A DNA stretch of 64,000 bases from CAWABB01 sp963701735. Its GTDB lineage: Bacteria; Bacteroidota; Ignavibacteria; UBA10030; UBA6906. Numbering within the stretch: position 1 is the first letter of the stretch; each line of letters starts with the position of its first letter. The stretch lies in the NCBI GenBank assembly GCA_963701735.1, contig CAVPBI010000022.1, positions 62,001 to 126,000 on the forward strand. Reading direction: 5' to 3'. Shown in pieces: positions 7,969 through 17,827 of the stretch. Below the pieces are notes generated by a model. It was not told the origin of the DNA and ran no database searches. It saw only the letters and a list, made by a program, of their open reading frames with translations. The position numbers and the translations under genes are program-made.

Positions 7969-10308
7969 ATGCCCGCTAAGATCGTTATCCGACTCGCGGT
8001 TGCCGTCCTTGCCGCCGCCGCACTGATCTACGTCCTGGTAGCCAGGCGCCTCTCCGCCCCGACCGAGGCGGTCGATCCCGCGTCGGACAGTGTCCGCTTC
8101 GTCGGTACGTCCGCATGCATCAAATGCCACGAGCAGGAATACAACCTGTGGCGAACCTCCGATCACGCCCTTGCCATGGCCGTGGCTGCAGACAGCACAG
8201 TGCTCGCGCCGTTCCACGGCGAAACGTTCGTGCAGCACGGGATCCGGTCTCGGTTCTTCCGCCGTGATGGCAAGTTCATGGTCACCACTGAGGGGCCCGG
8301 GGGCAGGGTCGGGGATTTCGTGATCACGTACACGTTCGGATACTACCCTCTGCAGCAGTACCTCGTTGAGTTCCCTGACGGCAAGTATCAGACACTCCCT
8401 CTCTGCTGGGACACACGGGACGCTGCCAAAGGCGGGCAGCGGTGGTTTCATATCTACGGCAATGAGCGGATCGCGCCGGATGACATCCTGTTCTGGACCC
8501 GCATCCCACAGAACTGGAACTACATGTGTTCGGAATGTCATTCGACAAACCCTCTCAAGAACTTCGATCCGGCAGCCGGAACCTATGCCACCTCCTGGTC
8601 CGAGATCGTTGTCGCCTGCGAGGCCTGCCATGGCCCCGGATCGGACCACGTCGTCTGGGGAACGAGCGTCAAAGCTGGCCGCGTTCCCGCCCCCGGGTCG
8701 GAAATGGGCCTGAACGTGCGCCTGAAAGAGTCCGGCCGCGGCACCTGGGTCATGAACGAAAAGACGGGCAATTCCTCGCGTTCCATCCCCCTCGCCTCCG
8801 ATGTCCAGCTTGAAATCTGCGCCCGATGCCACTCCCGCCGTACCCAGCTCACGCAGGACTACGTCCACGGACAACCGCTGGTGACGACGCATTTGCCCGC
8901 GCTCCTGGAGGCTGATCTCTATTTTCCGGACGGACAGATCCGGGATGAGGTCTATGAGTACGCCTCATTCAAGCAGAGCACGATGTACCAGAAGGGCGTA
9001 CTGTGCGTCAACTGCCATGAGCCGCACAGCATGCGCGTCTACGACAAGGACAATAGCCTCTGCTACCGCTGCCATTCGCAGCAGACATTCGGCTCACGCG
9101 AGCACCACTTCCACCGGCCGGATTCCACCGGGGGCAGCTGCATCCAGTGCCACATGCCGACCCGGACGTATATGCAGGTGGATGTTCGCCGCGACCACAG
9201 CTTCCGCATTCCCCGCCCGGATCTCACCGTCCTCCTCGGCGTCCCGAACACATGCACTGCGTGTCACACGGACAAGTCAGCCCGCTGGGCATCAGACTGC
9301 GTCTCGCGCTGGTACGGGGCCACACCGGATTCGGCTTCGCACGCAGCCGTTCTGTTCTCGGAAGGCCGCGCAGGTAATCCCGGAGCCGTGCCCGGACTGG
9401 TGGCGCTGGCCGGCGACACATCGCGACCGGCCATCCTCCGTGGAACCGCACTCTCGATACTTGCGGGACATGTGACCCCGGCCGCAGTGAGCGCCGTGCA
9501 GCGTGGACTCAACGATCCCGACCCGCTCGTGCGTATCGGGGCCCTGCGCGCACTCAATCTCTTCCCTTCAGCCAGCCGCTTCGCTGACGCACGCCATCTG
9601 TTGAACGACCCGCATCGCGCCGTGAGGGTCGAAGCCGAGGGAACACTTGCGGAGCTCCCGCGGCAGGAGCTTCGCGCCGACGACATCGCGCTTCTGGAAT
9701 CCGCGCTTGCCGAGTACTCATCGGTCCAGCGATTCAATAGCGATCATCCCGCAGGTCTCATGAACCTCGGGAACATCGCGGCGTGGCGAAGCGACCCCGG
9801 CGCAGCGGAGGCCTTCTACCGGAAGGGCATCGAGCGCGAGCCGGCCTTCATTCCACAGTACATCAATCTCTCTGACCTGTATCGGAGTCAGGAAGACGAC
9901 GAGAAGGGAGAAATGGTTCTCCAGGATGCATTGAAGATCAACCCCGAATCCGCGGACGCCCACTATGCCCTCGGCCTTCTCAATGCACGCTGGAAGAACC
10001 TGCCCGCGGCTCTGGAGCACCTCAGGCAGGCTGCGGACCTTCGCCCCGAAGATGCGTCCTACGCCTATGCGTACGGGGTGGCGCTGAGTTCAACAGGCAA
10101 CGCCGCGGATGCACTGCGCGTGTTGAACAACGCGTCCACGCGTCATCCGTATAACCAGGATATCCTGGTTGCCCTCGCAACGATCGAGCGAGACCGGGGA
10201 AACCTGTCGGCTGCCCTGGAGCACGCCGGGACGCTGGTGAGCACCTGGCCGGAAAATCAGTCGTTCCTGCAACTTTTCCAGCAGCTGCAAGCAGAGAAGA
10301 ATCGCTAG
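7969..10308 (+). CDS. Octaheme cytochrome c with HEAT and TPR repeats
   Basis: This 779-residue protein is anchored by one N-terminal membrane helix and exported. Residues about 50-440 contain eight CxxCH heme sites in order: CIKCH, CSECH, CEACH, CARCH, CVNCH, CYRCH, CIQCH and CTACH. Several distal histidines (HSTN, HEPHS, REHHFH, RRDHSF) could serve as sixth ligands. The block resembles the cytochrome c554 / multiheme family. Residues about 460-570 form HEAT-like repeats, and about 590-775 form four or five TPR units. It could pass electrons between periplasmic partners while the repeats scaffold a complex; that role is inferred. No dedicated oxidoreductase gene is adjacent. Confidence 0.88.
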   Translation: MPAKIVIRLAVAVLAAAALIYVLVARRLSAPTEAVDPASDSVRFVGTSACIKCHEQEYNLWRTSDHALAMAVAADSTVLAPFHGETFVQHGIRSRFFRRDGKFMVTTEGPGGRVGDFVITYTFGYYPLQQYLVEFPDGKYQTLPLCWDTRDAAKGGQRWFHIYGNERIAPDDILFWTRIPQNWNYMCSECHSTNPLKNFDPAAGTYATSWSEIVVACEACHGPGSDHVVWGTSVKAGRVPAPGSEMGLNVRLKESGRGTWVMNEKTGNSSRSIPLASDVQLEICARCHSRRTQLTQDYVHGQPLVTTHLPALLEADLYFPDGQIRDEVYEYASFKQSTMYQKGVLCVNCHEPHSMRVYDKDNSLCYRCHSQQTFGSREHHFHRPDSTGGSCIQCHMPTRTYMQVDVRRDHSFRIPRPDLTVLLGVPNTCTACHTDKSARWASDCVSRWYGATPDSASHAAVLFSEGRAGNPGAVPGLVALAGDTSRPAILRGTALSILAGHVTPAAVSAVQRGLNDPDPLVRIGALRALNLFPSASRFADARHLLNDPHRAVRVEAEGTLAELPRQELRADDIALLESALAEYSSVQRFNSDHPAGLMNLGNIAAWRSDPGAAEAFYRKGIEREPAFIPQYINLSDLYRSQEDDEKGEMVLQDALKINPESADAHYALGLLNARWKNLPAALEHLRQAADLRPEDASYAYAYGVALSSTGNAADALRVLNNASTRHPYNQDILVALATIERDRGNLSAALEHAGTLVSTWPENQSFLQLFQQLQAEKNR

Positions 10309-10480
10309 GGATCGCACGCCTGTCTCACATCCTGCGCCCTGACCCGGGACAGCCGGTCCCGCGAGGGGGGGGTGTTCAGGCACCGGCGGACCAGCCAGAT
10401 CGCGCACAAGCCCTGACAGGTGGGATATTTCCCGAGTTTCCCCTATATTCCTCGCTAATGCCCCCCGACCATCCCACACT

Positions 10481-11695
10481 ATGCGACTCCCGAAACTCTC
10501 TCTGACGCAGCTGATTTTTGTGGGGATGGCTATCGGCCTCTTTCTCGGCTGGGCGTTCCCCGACATCGCCGTCGAGCTCCGCCCCCTCAGCACGATCTTC
10601 ATCCGGCTCATCAAGACCCTCATCGCGCCGCTCATCTTCGCCACGCTTGTCGTCGGGATCGCCGGCCACGGGGACCTCAAGCAGGTCGGGCGCATGGGCA
10701 TCAAGTCCCTTGTCTACTTCGAGGTCATCACAACGCTCGCCCTGCTCATCGGCCTGGTCGCCGTGAACCTCGTGAAGCCCGGCGTGGGCGTGAATCTTCA
10801 TTCGGTCGCACCTGCGACGGACTTCGCCGGCAAACAGCAGACCTTTTCGGAAGTCATCACGCACATCTTCCCGCAGAGCATCGTGGAGGCCGCAGCCCAG
10901 GGCGAGGTGCTGCAGATCGTCGTCTTCACCGTGCTCTTCAGCTTCGGCGTGGCGCTCGTCACCGAGTCGCGCCGGAAGATCATCGTCGACTTCTGCGATG
11001 CGCTGGCCGAAACGATGTTCAAGGTCACGGGCATCGTCATGCGGTACGCCCCGATCGGCGTGGGCGCGGCGATCGCCGTCACGGTCGGACACCGCGGGCT
11101 CTCGGTCCTTATCAACCTCGGACTCCTTATTCTGACACTGTACGGCGCGCTCATCGCCTTTGTAGTCCTTGTGCTCCTCCCCGTGGCGCTTATCGCCCGC
11201 ATCCCCATCGGCGCATTCCTCAAGGCCGTCAAAGAGCCGGCGCTTATCGCGTTCTCAACAACGAGCTCCGAAGCGGCGCTTCCGAAGGCGTTCCAGAACA
11301 TGGAGGCATTCGGCGTCCCGCAGCGCATCGTTGCGTTCGTTCTGCCCACGGGGTACAGCTTCAACCTGGACGGAAGCACCCTGTACCTTTCGCTGGCATC
11401 GGTCTTCGTCGCGCAGGCTGCGGGTATCGATATGCCTCTTGAGGCGCAACTCCTCATGGGGCTGACGCTCATGCTGACGAGCAAGGGCGTCGCGGGAGTG
11501 CCGCGGGCGTCACTGGTGATCCTCGCCGGGACACTGGCGTCGTTCGGCCTGCCGCTCGAAGGGGTTGCGATCATCCTGGGCGTGGACGAGATTCTGGATA
11601 TGGGGCGGACCACGCTGAACGTGGTCGGCAACTGCCTCGCCGCGGCGGTCATCGCCCGGTGGGAAGGCGAACTGGCTCTCAAAGGAACGACATGA
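10481..11695 (+). CDS. Dicarboxylate/amino acid:cation symporter (DAACS family)
   Basis: This is a 404-residue inner-membrane secondary transporter of the GltP/DctA family. The first re-entrant loop region carries AFSTTSSEAALPK (serine-rich motif). The unwound helix contains GYSFNLDGSTLY, and the substrate-binding helix 8 contains DEILDMGRTTLNVVGN. The Arg in MGRTT favours acidic substrates such as glutamate, aspartate or C4-dicarboxylates. The stop overlaps the start of the next transporter gene (ATGA at 11692-11695), so they form an operon. The 172 bases upstream contain AT-rich CCCTATATTCC, which might include a -10 element, but I cannot define a full promoter. Confidence 0.9.
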   Translation: MRLPKLSLTQLIFVGMAIGLFLGWAFPDIAVELRPLSTIFIRLIKTLIAPLIFATLVVGIAGHGDLKQVGRMGIKSLVYFEVITTLALLIGLVAVNLVKPGVGVNLHSVAPATDFAGKQQTFSEVITHIFPQSIVEAAAQGEVLQIVVFTVLFSFGVALVTESRRKIIVDFCDALAETMFKVTGIVMRYAPIGVGAAIAVTVGHRGLSVLINLGLLILTLYGALIAFVVLVLLPVALIARIPIGAFLKAVKEPALIAFSTTSSEAALPKAFQNMEAFGVPQRIVAFVLPTGYSFNLDGSTLYLSLASVFVAQAAGIDMPLEAQLLMGLTLMLTSKGVAGVPRASLVILAGTLASFGLPLEGVAIILGVDEILDMGRTTLNVVGNCLAAAVIARWEGELALKGTT

Positions 11696-13014
11696 CGGCG
11701 GAATCAATACTCAGGGGCCTGGCAGGTCTGGCGCTGATGGTCGGGCTCGCCTACGCGTTTTCGTCCAACCGACGGGCCATCAGCTGGCGACTCGTTGCGA
11801 TCGGCACGATCCTGCAGGTCCTCTTCGCGCTCGTCGTCCTGAACACCGCCGCCGGCCGGAACATCTTCAACTGGATCAGCAAGGGCTTTGTCATCCTCTT
11901 CGGTTTCGCCGCCGAAGGCGCCGCCTTTGTCTTCGGTCCGCTGGGCCGGGGCCCGGGCGCCGACGGGAGCCTGGGCTTCTTCTTCGCCTTTCAGGTCCTG
12001 CCCATCGTGATATTCTTCGCCTCCCTGATGGCGATCCTCTATTATGTTGGGATCATGCAGCGCGTGGTGCAGGCATTCGCATGGGCGATGGCCCGCCTGC
12101 TCGGGACCAGCGGAGCCGAATCGCTTTCAGTCTCGGCAAGCACATTCATCGGACAGACCGAAGCCCCGCTGGTCATCCGCCCCTATCTCCCGGTCCTCAC
12201 CACCTCCGAGCTGTACACGATCATGGTGAGCGGCATGGCACACATCGCGGGGAGCGTCATGGCAGCCTATGTCACCATGCTCGCCACCGCATACGCCAGG
12301 GTGTCCGGGACTTCCCTCGACGCGGCACAGGTAAACTTCGCCAGCCACTTCCTCGCAGCCAGCATTATGGCAGCCCCGGCCACGATGGTCGTCGCGAAAA
12401 TGCTCGTGCCCGAGACGGAGACCCCCGTCACGATGGGGACCGTCAGGCTCAAGATCGAAAAAGGGTATTCGAACATCATCGAAGCCGCCGCCGGCGGGGC
12501 AGGCGACGGACTTCGGCTCGCGCTGAATATCGGCGCCATGCTCATCGCATTCATTGCCTGCATTGCGGTCATCAATTATCTGCTTGGCTGGGCGGGAGAC
12601 GTGAGCGGACTGAACGCGACCCTTCGAGCACACTACGCTACCCCGCTCTCGCTCGAACTTCTCTTCGGATTCATCTTCCAGTTTGTCGCATACGCCATCG
12701 GCGTGCCGTGGAGCGATGCGATGCCGGTCGGGAGCCTGATGGGCATCAAGCTGGTCCTGAACGAATTCGTCGCGTACCTGCGCATGGCCGAGACGGTGGC
12801 CGCAGGAACGCTGTCCGAGAAGAGTATCATCATCGCCACCTACGCACTCTGCGGATTCGCGAACTTCTCATCCATCGGCATCCAGATCGGCGGCCTGAGC
12901 CCGCTCGCGGAGAACAAGCGAGGCGACATCGCGAAGCTCGGCCTCCGTGCGGTCCTCGGCGGCACGATCGCGACATGGATGATCGCCTCCATCGCCGGGA
13001 TGTTTGTCCCGTAA
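11692..13014 (+). CDS. NupC-type concentrative nucleoside transporter (CNT family)
   Basis: This is a 440-residue inner-membrane protein with the CNT signature GQTEAPLVIRPYL in the first core repeat and NEFVAYL / CGFANFSSIGIQIG in the second. It would import nucleosides with H+ or Na+. The ATG at 11692 overlaps the stop of the upstream DAACS gene. The next permease follows 27 bases downstream on the same strand, giving a three-permease uptake operon (acidic solutes, nucleosides, nucleobase-like). Confidence 0.9.
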   Translation: MTAESILRGLAGLALMVGLAYAFSSNRRAISWRLVAIGTILQVLFALVVLNTAAGRNIFNWISKGFVILFGFAAEGAAFVFGPLGRGPGADGSLGFFFAFQVLPIVIFFASLMAILYYVGIMQRVVQAFAWAMARLLGTSGAESLSVSASTFIGQTEAPLVIRPYLPVLTTSELYTIMVSGMAHIAGSVMAAYVTMLATAYARVSGTSLDAAQVNFASHFLAASIMAAPATMVVAKMLVPETETPVTMGTVRLKIEKGYSNIIEAAAGGAGDGLRLALNIGAMLIAFIACIAVINYLLGWAGDVSGLNATLRAHYATPLSLELLFGFIFQFVAYAIGVPWSDAMPVGSLMGIKLVLNEFVAYLRMAETVAAGTLSEKSIIIATYALCGFANFSSIGIQIGGLSPLAENKRGDIAKLGLRAVLGGTIATWMIASIAGMFVP

Positions 13015-13041
13015 CCGACACTCTCTTCTGACGGACGACGC

Positions 13042-14634
13042 ATGAAAGAAGCACCGGGAAGGTACCGCTGGTTTGTGCTCGGGGACTGGAACGGGTTCTT
13101 CGGGCTCATGTTCGACAACCTGACAGTCCTCTCGTTTCTCGCCGGCATTCTGATCTTCGGTTTCGGATACCCCGCGGATATCGTGTACACGCGCATGTTC
13201 CCGGGCACCGCATTCGGTGTCCTGTTCGGCGACCTCGTGTATACCTGGCTCGCCTTCAGGCTCGCAAAGCGCACCGGCAGGCAGGACGTCACCGCGATGC
13301 CGCTCGGGCTCGACACGCCGTCCACGATCGGGATCGCGCTCGTCGTGCTGGGGCCCGCCTTCCTCGGCCTCAAGAACGAGGGGATGAACGAGCGGGACGC
13401 CGCGATGATGACCTGGTACATCGGGATGGCGACGATGGTGTTTATCGGGATCATCAAGGTCGTCTTTTCGTTTCTCGGACAGTGGGTGCAGAAAATTGTC
13501 CCGCAGGCAGGCCTCCTGGGATCGCTGGCCGGCATCGGTCTGGCCCTGATCGGACTCATCCCGCTGATTGACATCTTCGGCATGCCGCTCGTCGGGATCG
13601 TCGCGCTCGGCATCATCTTCTATTCGCTTGTGGCGGAGATCCATCTCCCGCGGCGGATTCCGGGAGTGCTGGCATCCGTCGTCATAGGCACCACGCTGTA
13701 TTATTCGCTGGGGCCCACAGGCCTTATCGGCGGCACATTCGCGGGTTTTCCGTCGCCGGATCTGCATTTCGGGCTTCCCCTCCCGACGCTCGGATTCATC
13801 GAGGGAATGGGGAGGGCACTGAACTACCTCCCGCTCGCAATCCCCTTCGGGATCCTGACGGTGGTCGGCGGGATCAACGTGACGGAGAGCGCCAGAGTTG
13901 CCGGGGACGACTATAATACGAAGGAGATTCTGCTCACCGAGGCGGTGGCGACGCTCGTGGCGGGGGTCTGCGGAGGTGTCGCACAGTCAACACCGTACAT
14001 CGGCCAGCCGGCGTACAAGCGGATGGGTTCGCGTGCCGGGTACACGCTGCTGACCGGCATCTTCATCGGGCTGGGGGGAATGCTGGGGTTTGTCTCGTTC
14101 TTCGTAGAGTTGATACCGAGGGCCGTGCTTGCGCCGATCCTTGTGTTCGTTGCGCTGGATATCGTGGTCCAGGCGTTCCTGGCTACCCCGCCCAGGCATG
14201 CCCCCGCCGTTGCATTCGCGCTGTTTCCTACGGTCGCGCGACTGCTCTCCATCAAGCTCGGTAACCCCGAGATCGTTCCATCGGAGATCTTCACGCGGTT
14301 GATGAATGTGGACGGGAAGGGATTGCCGGAAATGCTGATCACGATCGCCCTGGGGAACGGGTTCATCGTGACGGCGATGCTCTGGGGCGGGTTTCTTGCG
14401 GAGCTTATCAATCGGCGGTTTGGAGCGACCGCGATCTATCTGATCATCCTCGCAGTCTTCTCATTCTTCGGCGTTGTCCACTCGGCCCTGCCTGACGGCT
14501 CGATGTATTTTCCCTGGACGCTCGACGGGCTGGCGAAACAGGTCCCCTATCAGTTTGCCTTCGCCTACCTGGTGCTCGCAATCCTGTTCATGGCCCTTTC
14601 CCGAACAGGCGGCGCCCGCCAAGCGGCGGGATAA
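13042..14634 (+). CDS. NCS2-like permease (AzgA/xanthine-uracil superfamily)
   Basis: This is a 530-residue permease with about twelve to fourteen hydrophobic segments. Features of the AzgA-like branch of the nucleobase-cation symporter superfamily are GLDTPSTIG in the first half and ESARVAGDDYNT with QSTPYIGQPAYKRMGSRAGYT in the second. A purine or related base is the likely substrate. It follows the nucleoside transporter by 27 bases, which supports a nucleobase/nucleoside salvage role. A hairpin overlapping its stop (14625-14660) ends the unit. Confidence 0.8.
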   Translation: MKEAPGRYRWFVLGDWNGFFGLMFDNLTVLSFLAGILIFGFGYPADIVYTRMFPGTAFGVLFGDLVYTWLAFRLAKRTGRQDVTAMPLGLDTPSTIGIALVVLGPAFLGLKNEGMNERDAAMMTWYIGMATMVFIGIIKVVFSFLGQWVQKIVPQAGLLGSLAGIGLALIGLIPLIDIFGMPLVGIVALGIIFYSLVAEIHLPRRIPGVLASVVIGTTLYYSLGPTGLIGGTFAGFPSPDLHFGLPLPTLGFIEGMGRALNYLPLAIPFGILTVVGGINVTESARVAGDDYNTKEILLTEAVATLVAGVCGGVAQSTPYIGQPAYKRMGSRAGYTLLTGIFIGLGGMLGFVSFFVELIPRAVLAPILVFVALDIVVQAFLATPPRHAPAVAFALFPTVARLLSIKLGNPEIVPSEIFTRLMNVDGKGLPEMLITIALGNGFIVTAMLWGGFLAELINRRFGATAIYLIILAVFSFFGVVHSALPDGSMYFPWTLDGLAKQVPYQFAFAYLVLAILFMALSRTGGARQAAG

Positions 14635-14660
14635 TCTCGACTGCTGCAAGATATCCCGCC
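14625..14660. terminator. Bidirectional hairpin terminator
   Basis: GGCGGGAT (14625-14632) pairs with ATCCCGCC (14653-14660), extended by ATCT/AGAT after a one-base bulge, with an 11-base loop. It lies between the convergent permease gene and the lipoprotein gene and overlaps the permease stop codon. Confidence 0.6.
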
Positions 14661-14687
14661 GACGGGTAGGTCCTTCCTCCCGCGCGA

Positions 14688-15251
14688 TTACTTTCCCTGC
14701 GGAGGAAACTGCTCGAGGATCATCCTGGCGACCTCGTCCGCCTTGGCCTGGCCTTCCACCGGGTCCTTTGGCGGATCAACCGTCCCTTTGCCAACACCGC
14801 GCCAGATCATCTCGAAGGCTTCGCCCTTCTTCTGAATGAAATCGATGAAGATCGAACCCTCGGTGTAATAGCTCACGTCCGTGGTTCCACCCATTCCGCC
14901 GTACCCTCTGCCGTAACCGCCGTACATTCCTCCGTAGCCGTACCCGTAGGAGGTTACGTTGACCTTGTCCTTCGTGCCGGCATGGACTGCCACGTAGAAG
15001 TCCGGATCCCCGCTCTCGAGCTTGCTGAATCCCTTCGCGGCCAGGGCCTTGTCCACGGCGATCATCGCACGCTTTTGGAGAAGCGGCGCCTTTTCAAGAG
15101 CGTCCTGGGTCCCCTGCATCTTGACCCATTGATAGCTCTTCAATCCGGTGAAGTTGGCCGAAGGATCGTAGTCGGACGTGACCGAGACAGATGAGCATCC
15201 CGCAAGCGCCACCAGCGAGAAACAAAGGAGAACAAACGACATGTGCCTCAT
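14688..15251 (-). CDS. DUF4136-like lipoprotein
   Basis: This is a 187-residue lipoprotein. A short charged N-terminus and hydrophobic core are followed by the lipobox LAGC (cysteine at about residue 19). The mature part begins SVSVTSDYDPSANF with SYQW, as in DUF4136 proteins, and has a Gly/Tyr-rich stretch (about residues 100-120, GYGYGG-type). The ATG at 15249-15251 is preceded by GAGG six bases upstream. Function is unknown. DUF4136 proteins are periplasm-facing outer-membrane lipoproteins, and nothing in the neighbourhood sharpens this. Confidence 0.8.
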   Translation of the reverse strand: MRHMSFVLLCFSLVALAGCSSVSVTSDYDPSANFTGLKSYQWVKMQGTQDALEKAPLLQKRAMIAVDKALAAKGFSKLESGDPDFYVAVHAGTKDKVNVTSYGYGYGGMYGGYGRGYGGMGGTTDVSYYTEGSIFIDFIQKKGEAFEMIWRGVGKGTVDPPKDPVEGQAKADEVARMILEQFPPQGK

Positions 15252-15405
15252 AACTGCCTCTATAATAATGGGAATGTGAGAATCTTCGCCTCTATCTACG
15301 TACGTTCCAGATAGCACTGCCACAATCCACCATAAGGATGAAAGATGGATTACACCCCCCTCCTCCCATGATCGCAACGATGGGCGGCCTGGGGGCGCCG
15401 GCACG

Positions 15406-16642
15406 TCAGACCTCTTTGGGAACCGTCCTGACCCACGTGCCGAACTGCTTCAACTCCTCCATGCGGCACGACCAGACCAGCTGTCCGTTCCAGACAGTAA
15501 TATCAGGGCAACCGTCGCACATGTTCTGGTAGCCGTTCGGCAGGAAGTCCACCGGCTGGATGATCATGACCGTCTGGTAGTGCAGTTTCTTGAACAGACG
15601 CGCGGGGTTCGTGAGGGCCGAGCGGAAATAGCGACCCGCCGTCTGTCGCATCGGCTTGTCGATCGGGGAGAAGAGCATCATCGATCGCCCCTTCGCCGTC
15701 CATTTCGGCGACGCGTACGCCAGGTATTTTCCATGGAGCAGATGGTGCCCCGCCTGGACGGCTTCCAGCAGCTTCGGCCCGACATACCCGTAGATCTTCT
15801 CCCTCGTCCCCACCCGTCCCGTCAGCAGCCATTTGAATGTGTCGGCGGCTTCCGAGCCGTTCAGGTATGCGCTGGGGGAAAAGTCGGGGAACCGCTCGCG
15901 GATCTTCGCCACCACCTCAGGCGCTTTCAGATCGATCTTCCTCTTCCCTTCCTCGCTGTAGTGCAGCTCATCCGTCCGGATCCTGGTCCCGCCGGCGTAC
16001 CAGTCGAACGGGAGCTGCGGCACCGCGGCGCGGAACAGGATGAAGACCATCACCTGGACGATGTCGATGTGTTTGGCAGCCCAGTCCACCATCTCCGGAA
16101 CATACTGGAGCGTGTCCTCATACACCGTCGAATTGAAAGCGCACGAGATGTTGCCCGCCTCGGCAAGCATTTCAGCGTACTGCAGCCGCAGCTCGTTCAG
16201 CTCCAGCTCGTTCTTGTTCTTCCATTTCGGCCGCCCCTGCTTGCTGTCGATATGGAAGGTGAAGCCCATGACCCCCGCCTTCTTGAGCTCCCGGAGAAGC
16301 TCCTTTGTCAACGCGCCGCCGTTCGTGTTGATGATCGCCTTCATGCCGGCGTCGTTGACGGCCCTGACAATCTCGACGATCTCGGGGTGCATGAGAGGGT
16401 CGCCCCCCGCAATGGACACCCCGTCCGCGTTGCGCAGCCGCTTGAACACCTCGAGTCTCCTGCCGCACCACATCCATCGTCTTGTGGCTGTTCGGCACGT
16501 TCTCGCGGTAGCAGCCGTCGCACGCGAGGTTGCAGGCCGACGTGGGTTCAAGCCAGGAAATGGCATTGTCTGGCAGGGACCACGGTAGCCGGTACAGTTT
16601 TCGGTGGTCGAGACCGTTGCTCTGTTGCAGGGGAGCCGTCAT
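15406..16642 (-). CDS. Radical SAM enzyme, split by a single-base frameshift
   Basis: The 5' frame starts at the ATG 16640-16642 (GAGG upstream) and contains CNLACDGC, the CxxxCxxC motif that binds the SAM-cleaving 4Fe-4S cluster. The frame breaks at about 16456. Deleting one T there joins DVVRQE directly to LEVFKRLRNADG and to the SAM-binding region VSIAGGDPLMHPE. The C-terminus carries CDGCPDITVWNGQLVWSC, a cysteine set suggesting an auxiliary cluster. The repaired protein is about 410 residues. It resembles radical SAM proteins of the MoaA/SPASM type, but the substrate is not evident. An assembly indel is the simplest explanation because both halves are well preserved. Confidence 0.8.
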
Positions 16643-16741
16643 GGATATCCTCGTATCATACATGAATACTGTTGGTGTCGAACTTCATGGCGCCTGCAGC
16701 TTCAGGATGCGTGCCTTCTCGCGCGGCAAACCACAACTAGC

Positions 16742-17272
16742 TCATAGCATGAAGTTGTAGCCGAGCGTGAACGAGAACGCATTGAGGTCCGGATCGAACA
16801 GCATGTAGCGTACGCCGACCTCGAAGCCGGACTTCTGATATCCGATGCCGATGGGGAGCATGAACCGGCTCGTGTTGCCCTTCGCGCCGGCAACAACGCC
16901 CTCATAGGTATAGTCGATGAAATACAGCCCGGCTTCCAGGCTCCCGTAGAAACCTTCCGCCAGATACTGCTTCCCGCCCAGGAACAGGCTGAACGCCGCC
17001 GGTTGGATCGACGTGTTCGCCGAGAGATCCTTCGCCGTCCATGCCAGATACCCCGCCGTGGCGGTGAATACCGTCGTGGCGCTGTACCCCATCTGGTACC
17101 GGATGTTCCCGCCGTATCCGGTCCCGGCGATGTCGCTGAAGTCTCCCATGGGCAACGAAATCTCGAAATTCGCTCCGAGCGAGTGCTTGTTCCACCCCGG
17201 CTCACCCTGGGCAAAAGCCAGCACGGGGAGGACGATCGCACAGAGAACGAGAGCAACAATGTGTCGCTTCAT
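16742..17272 (-). CDS. Small outer-membrane beta-barrel protein
   Basis: This 176-residue protein has a signal peptide ending AFAQ (residues 1-22). Alternating hydrophobic strands follow and it ends with FSFTLGYNFML, a C-terminal aromatic strand typical of OmpA/OmpW-sized barrels. AAGGA precedes the ATG at 17270-17272. It probably sits in the outer membrane, and a ligand cannot be assigned. The Spy-like gene on the same strand ends 78 bases upstream of it. Confidence 0.75.
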   Translation of the reverse strand: MKRHIVALVLCAIVLPVLAFAQGEPGWNKHSLGANFEISLPMGDFSDIAGTGYGGNIRYQMGYSATTVFTATAGYLAWTAKDLSANTSIQPAAFSLFLGGKQYLAEGFYGSLEAGLYFIDYTYEGVVAGAKGNTSRFMLPIGIGYQKSGFEVGVRYMLFDPDLNAFSFTLGYNFML

Positions 17273-17350
17273 GACGATGTCCTTGATTGATGACGTGACG
17301 AATGGACTTCGCGAGCGTCGTTACGAAGACAACCCGGAAGAATGCGAACG

Positions 17351-17827
17351 CTACTTCTTTTCCCCCGAAGCCTTGGGAACCTTCACCAGGGGCACCTGGT
17401 CAATGATCTGCGCGTCGACCAGCGTCAGCATCTGATTTTCCACCTGGAGAAATCGTGCGGCTGTCACTGTTCCCACCGCCTTCGCGGCCTTCTTATAGTA
17501 CTTCTCCAGCAGATCGTTTCTGTCGTTGGCGATGCTGAAGGACTCCTTGACGAGCTCCTCGGCCATCTTCTCGTCAATCTTGTCGTAGTTGGCGGCATAT
17601 TTCTTGATCACCGCCATCCGCCTGTCGCCCAGCTTGCTCAACTCAACATCATATTCGCGGTAGATCGGCCAGAAAGCGTCAGCCTGCGCCTGCGTCATCG
17701 GGACCGACGCCGTTATGATCGCCACCTTCTGGGTCTTGAGATCCTGACGGAGCAACTCAAAAGTATTTTCCTGCGCAAAGGCGGTGGCAGTGATCGATAG
17801 CAGTGCTGCAATAAGAAGTGATCTCAT
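17351..17827 (-). CDS. Small periplasmic helical protein (Spy/CpxP-like size)
   Basis: This is a 158-residue protein with a signal peptide (residues 1-18, ending AFAQ). The mature part is a charged helical chain with MTQAQADAFWPIYREYD, a heptad-like middle and a Lys-rich end. Size and composition resemble periplasmic chaperone or stress proteins of the Spy/CpxP kind, but the LTxxQ signature is only loosely matched (MTQAQ). The start overlaps the stop of the upstream MIP frame (17824-17827), so the two were probably one transcription unit. Confidence 0.6.
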   Translation of the reverse strand: MRSLLIAALLSITATAFAQENTFELLRQDLKTQKVAIITASVPMTQAQADAFWPIYREYDVELSKLGDRRMAVIKKYAANYDKIDEKMAEELVKESFSIANDRNDLLEKYYKKAAKAVGTVTAARFLQVENQMLTLVDAQIIDQVPLVKVPKASGEKK

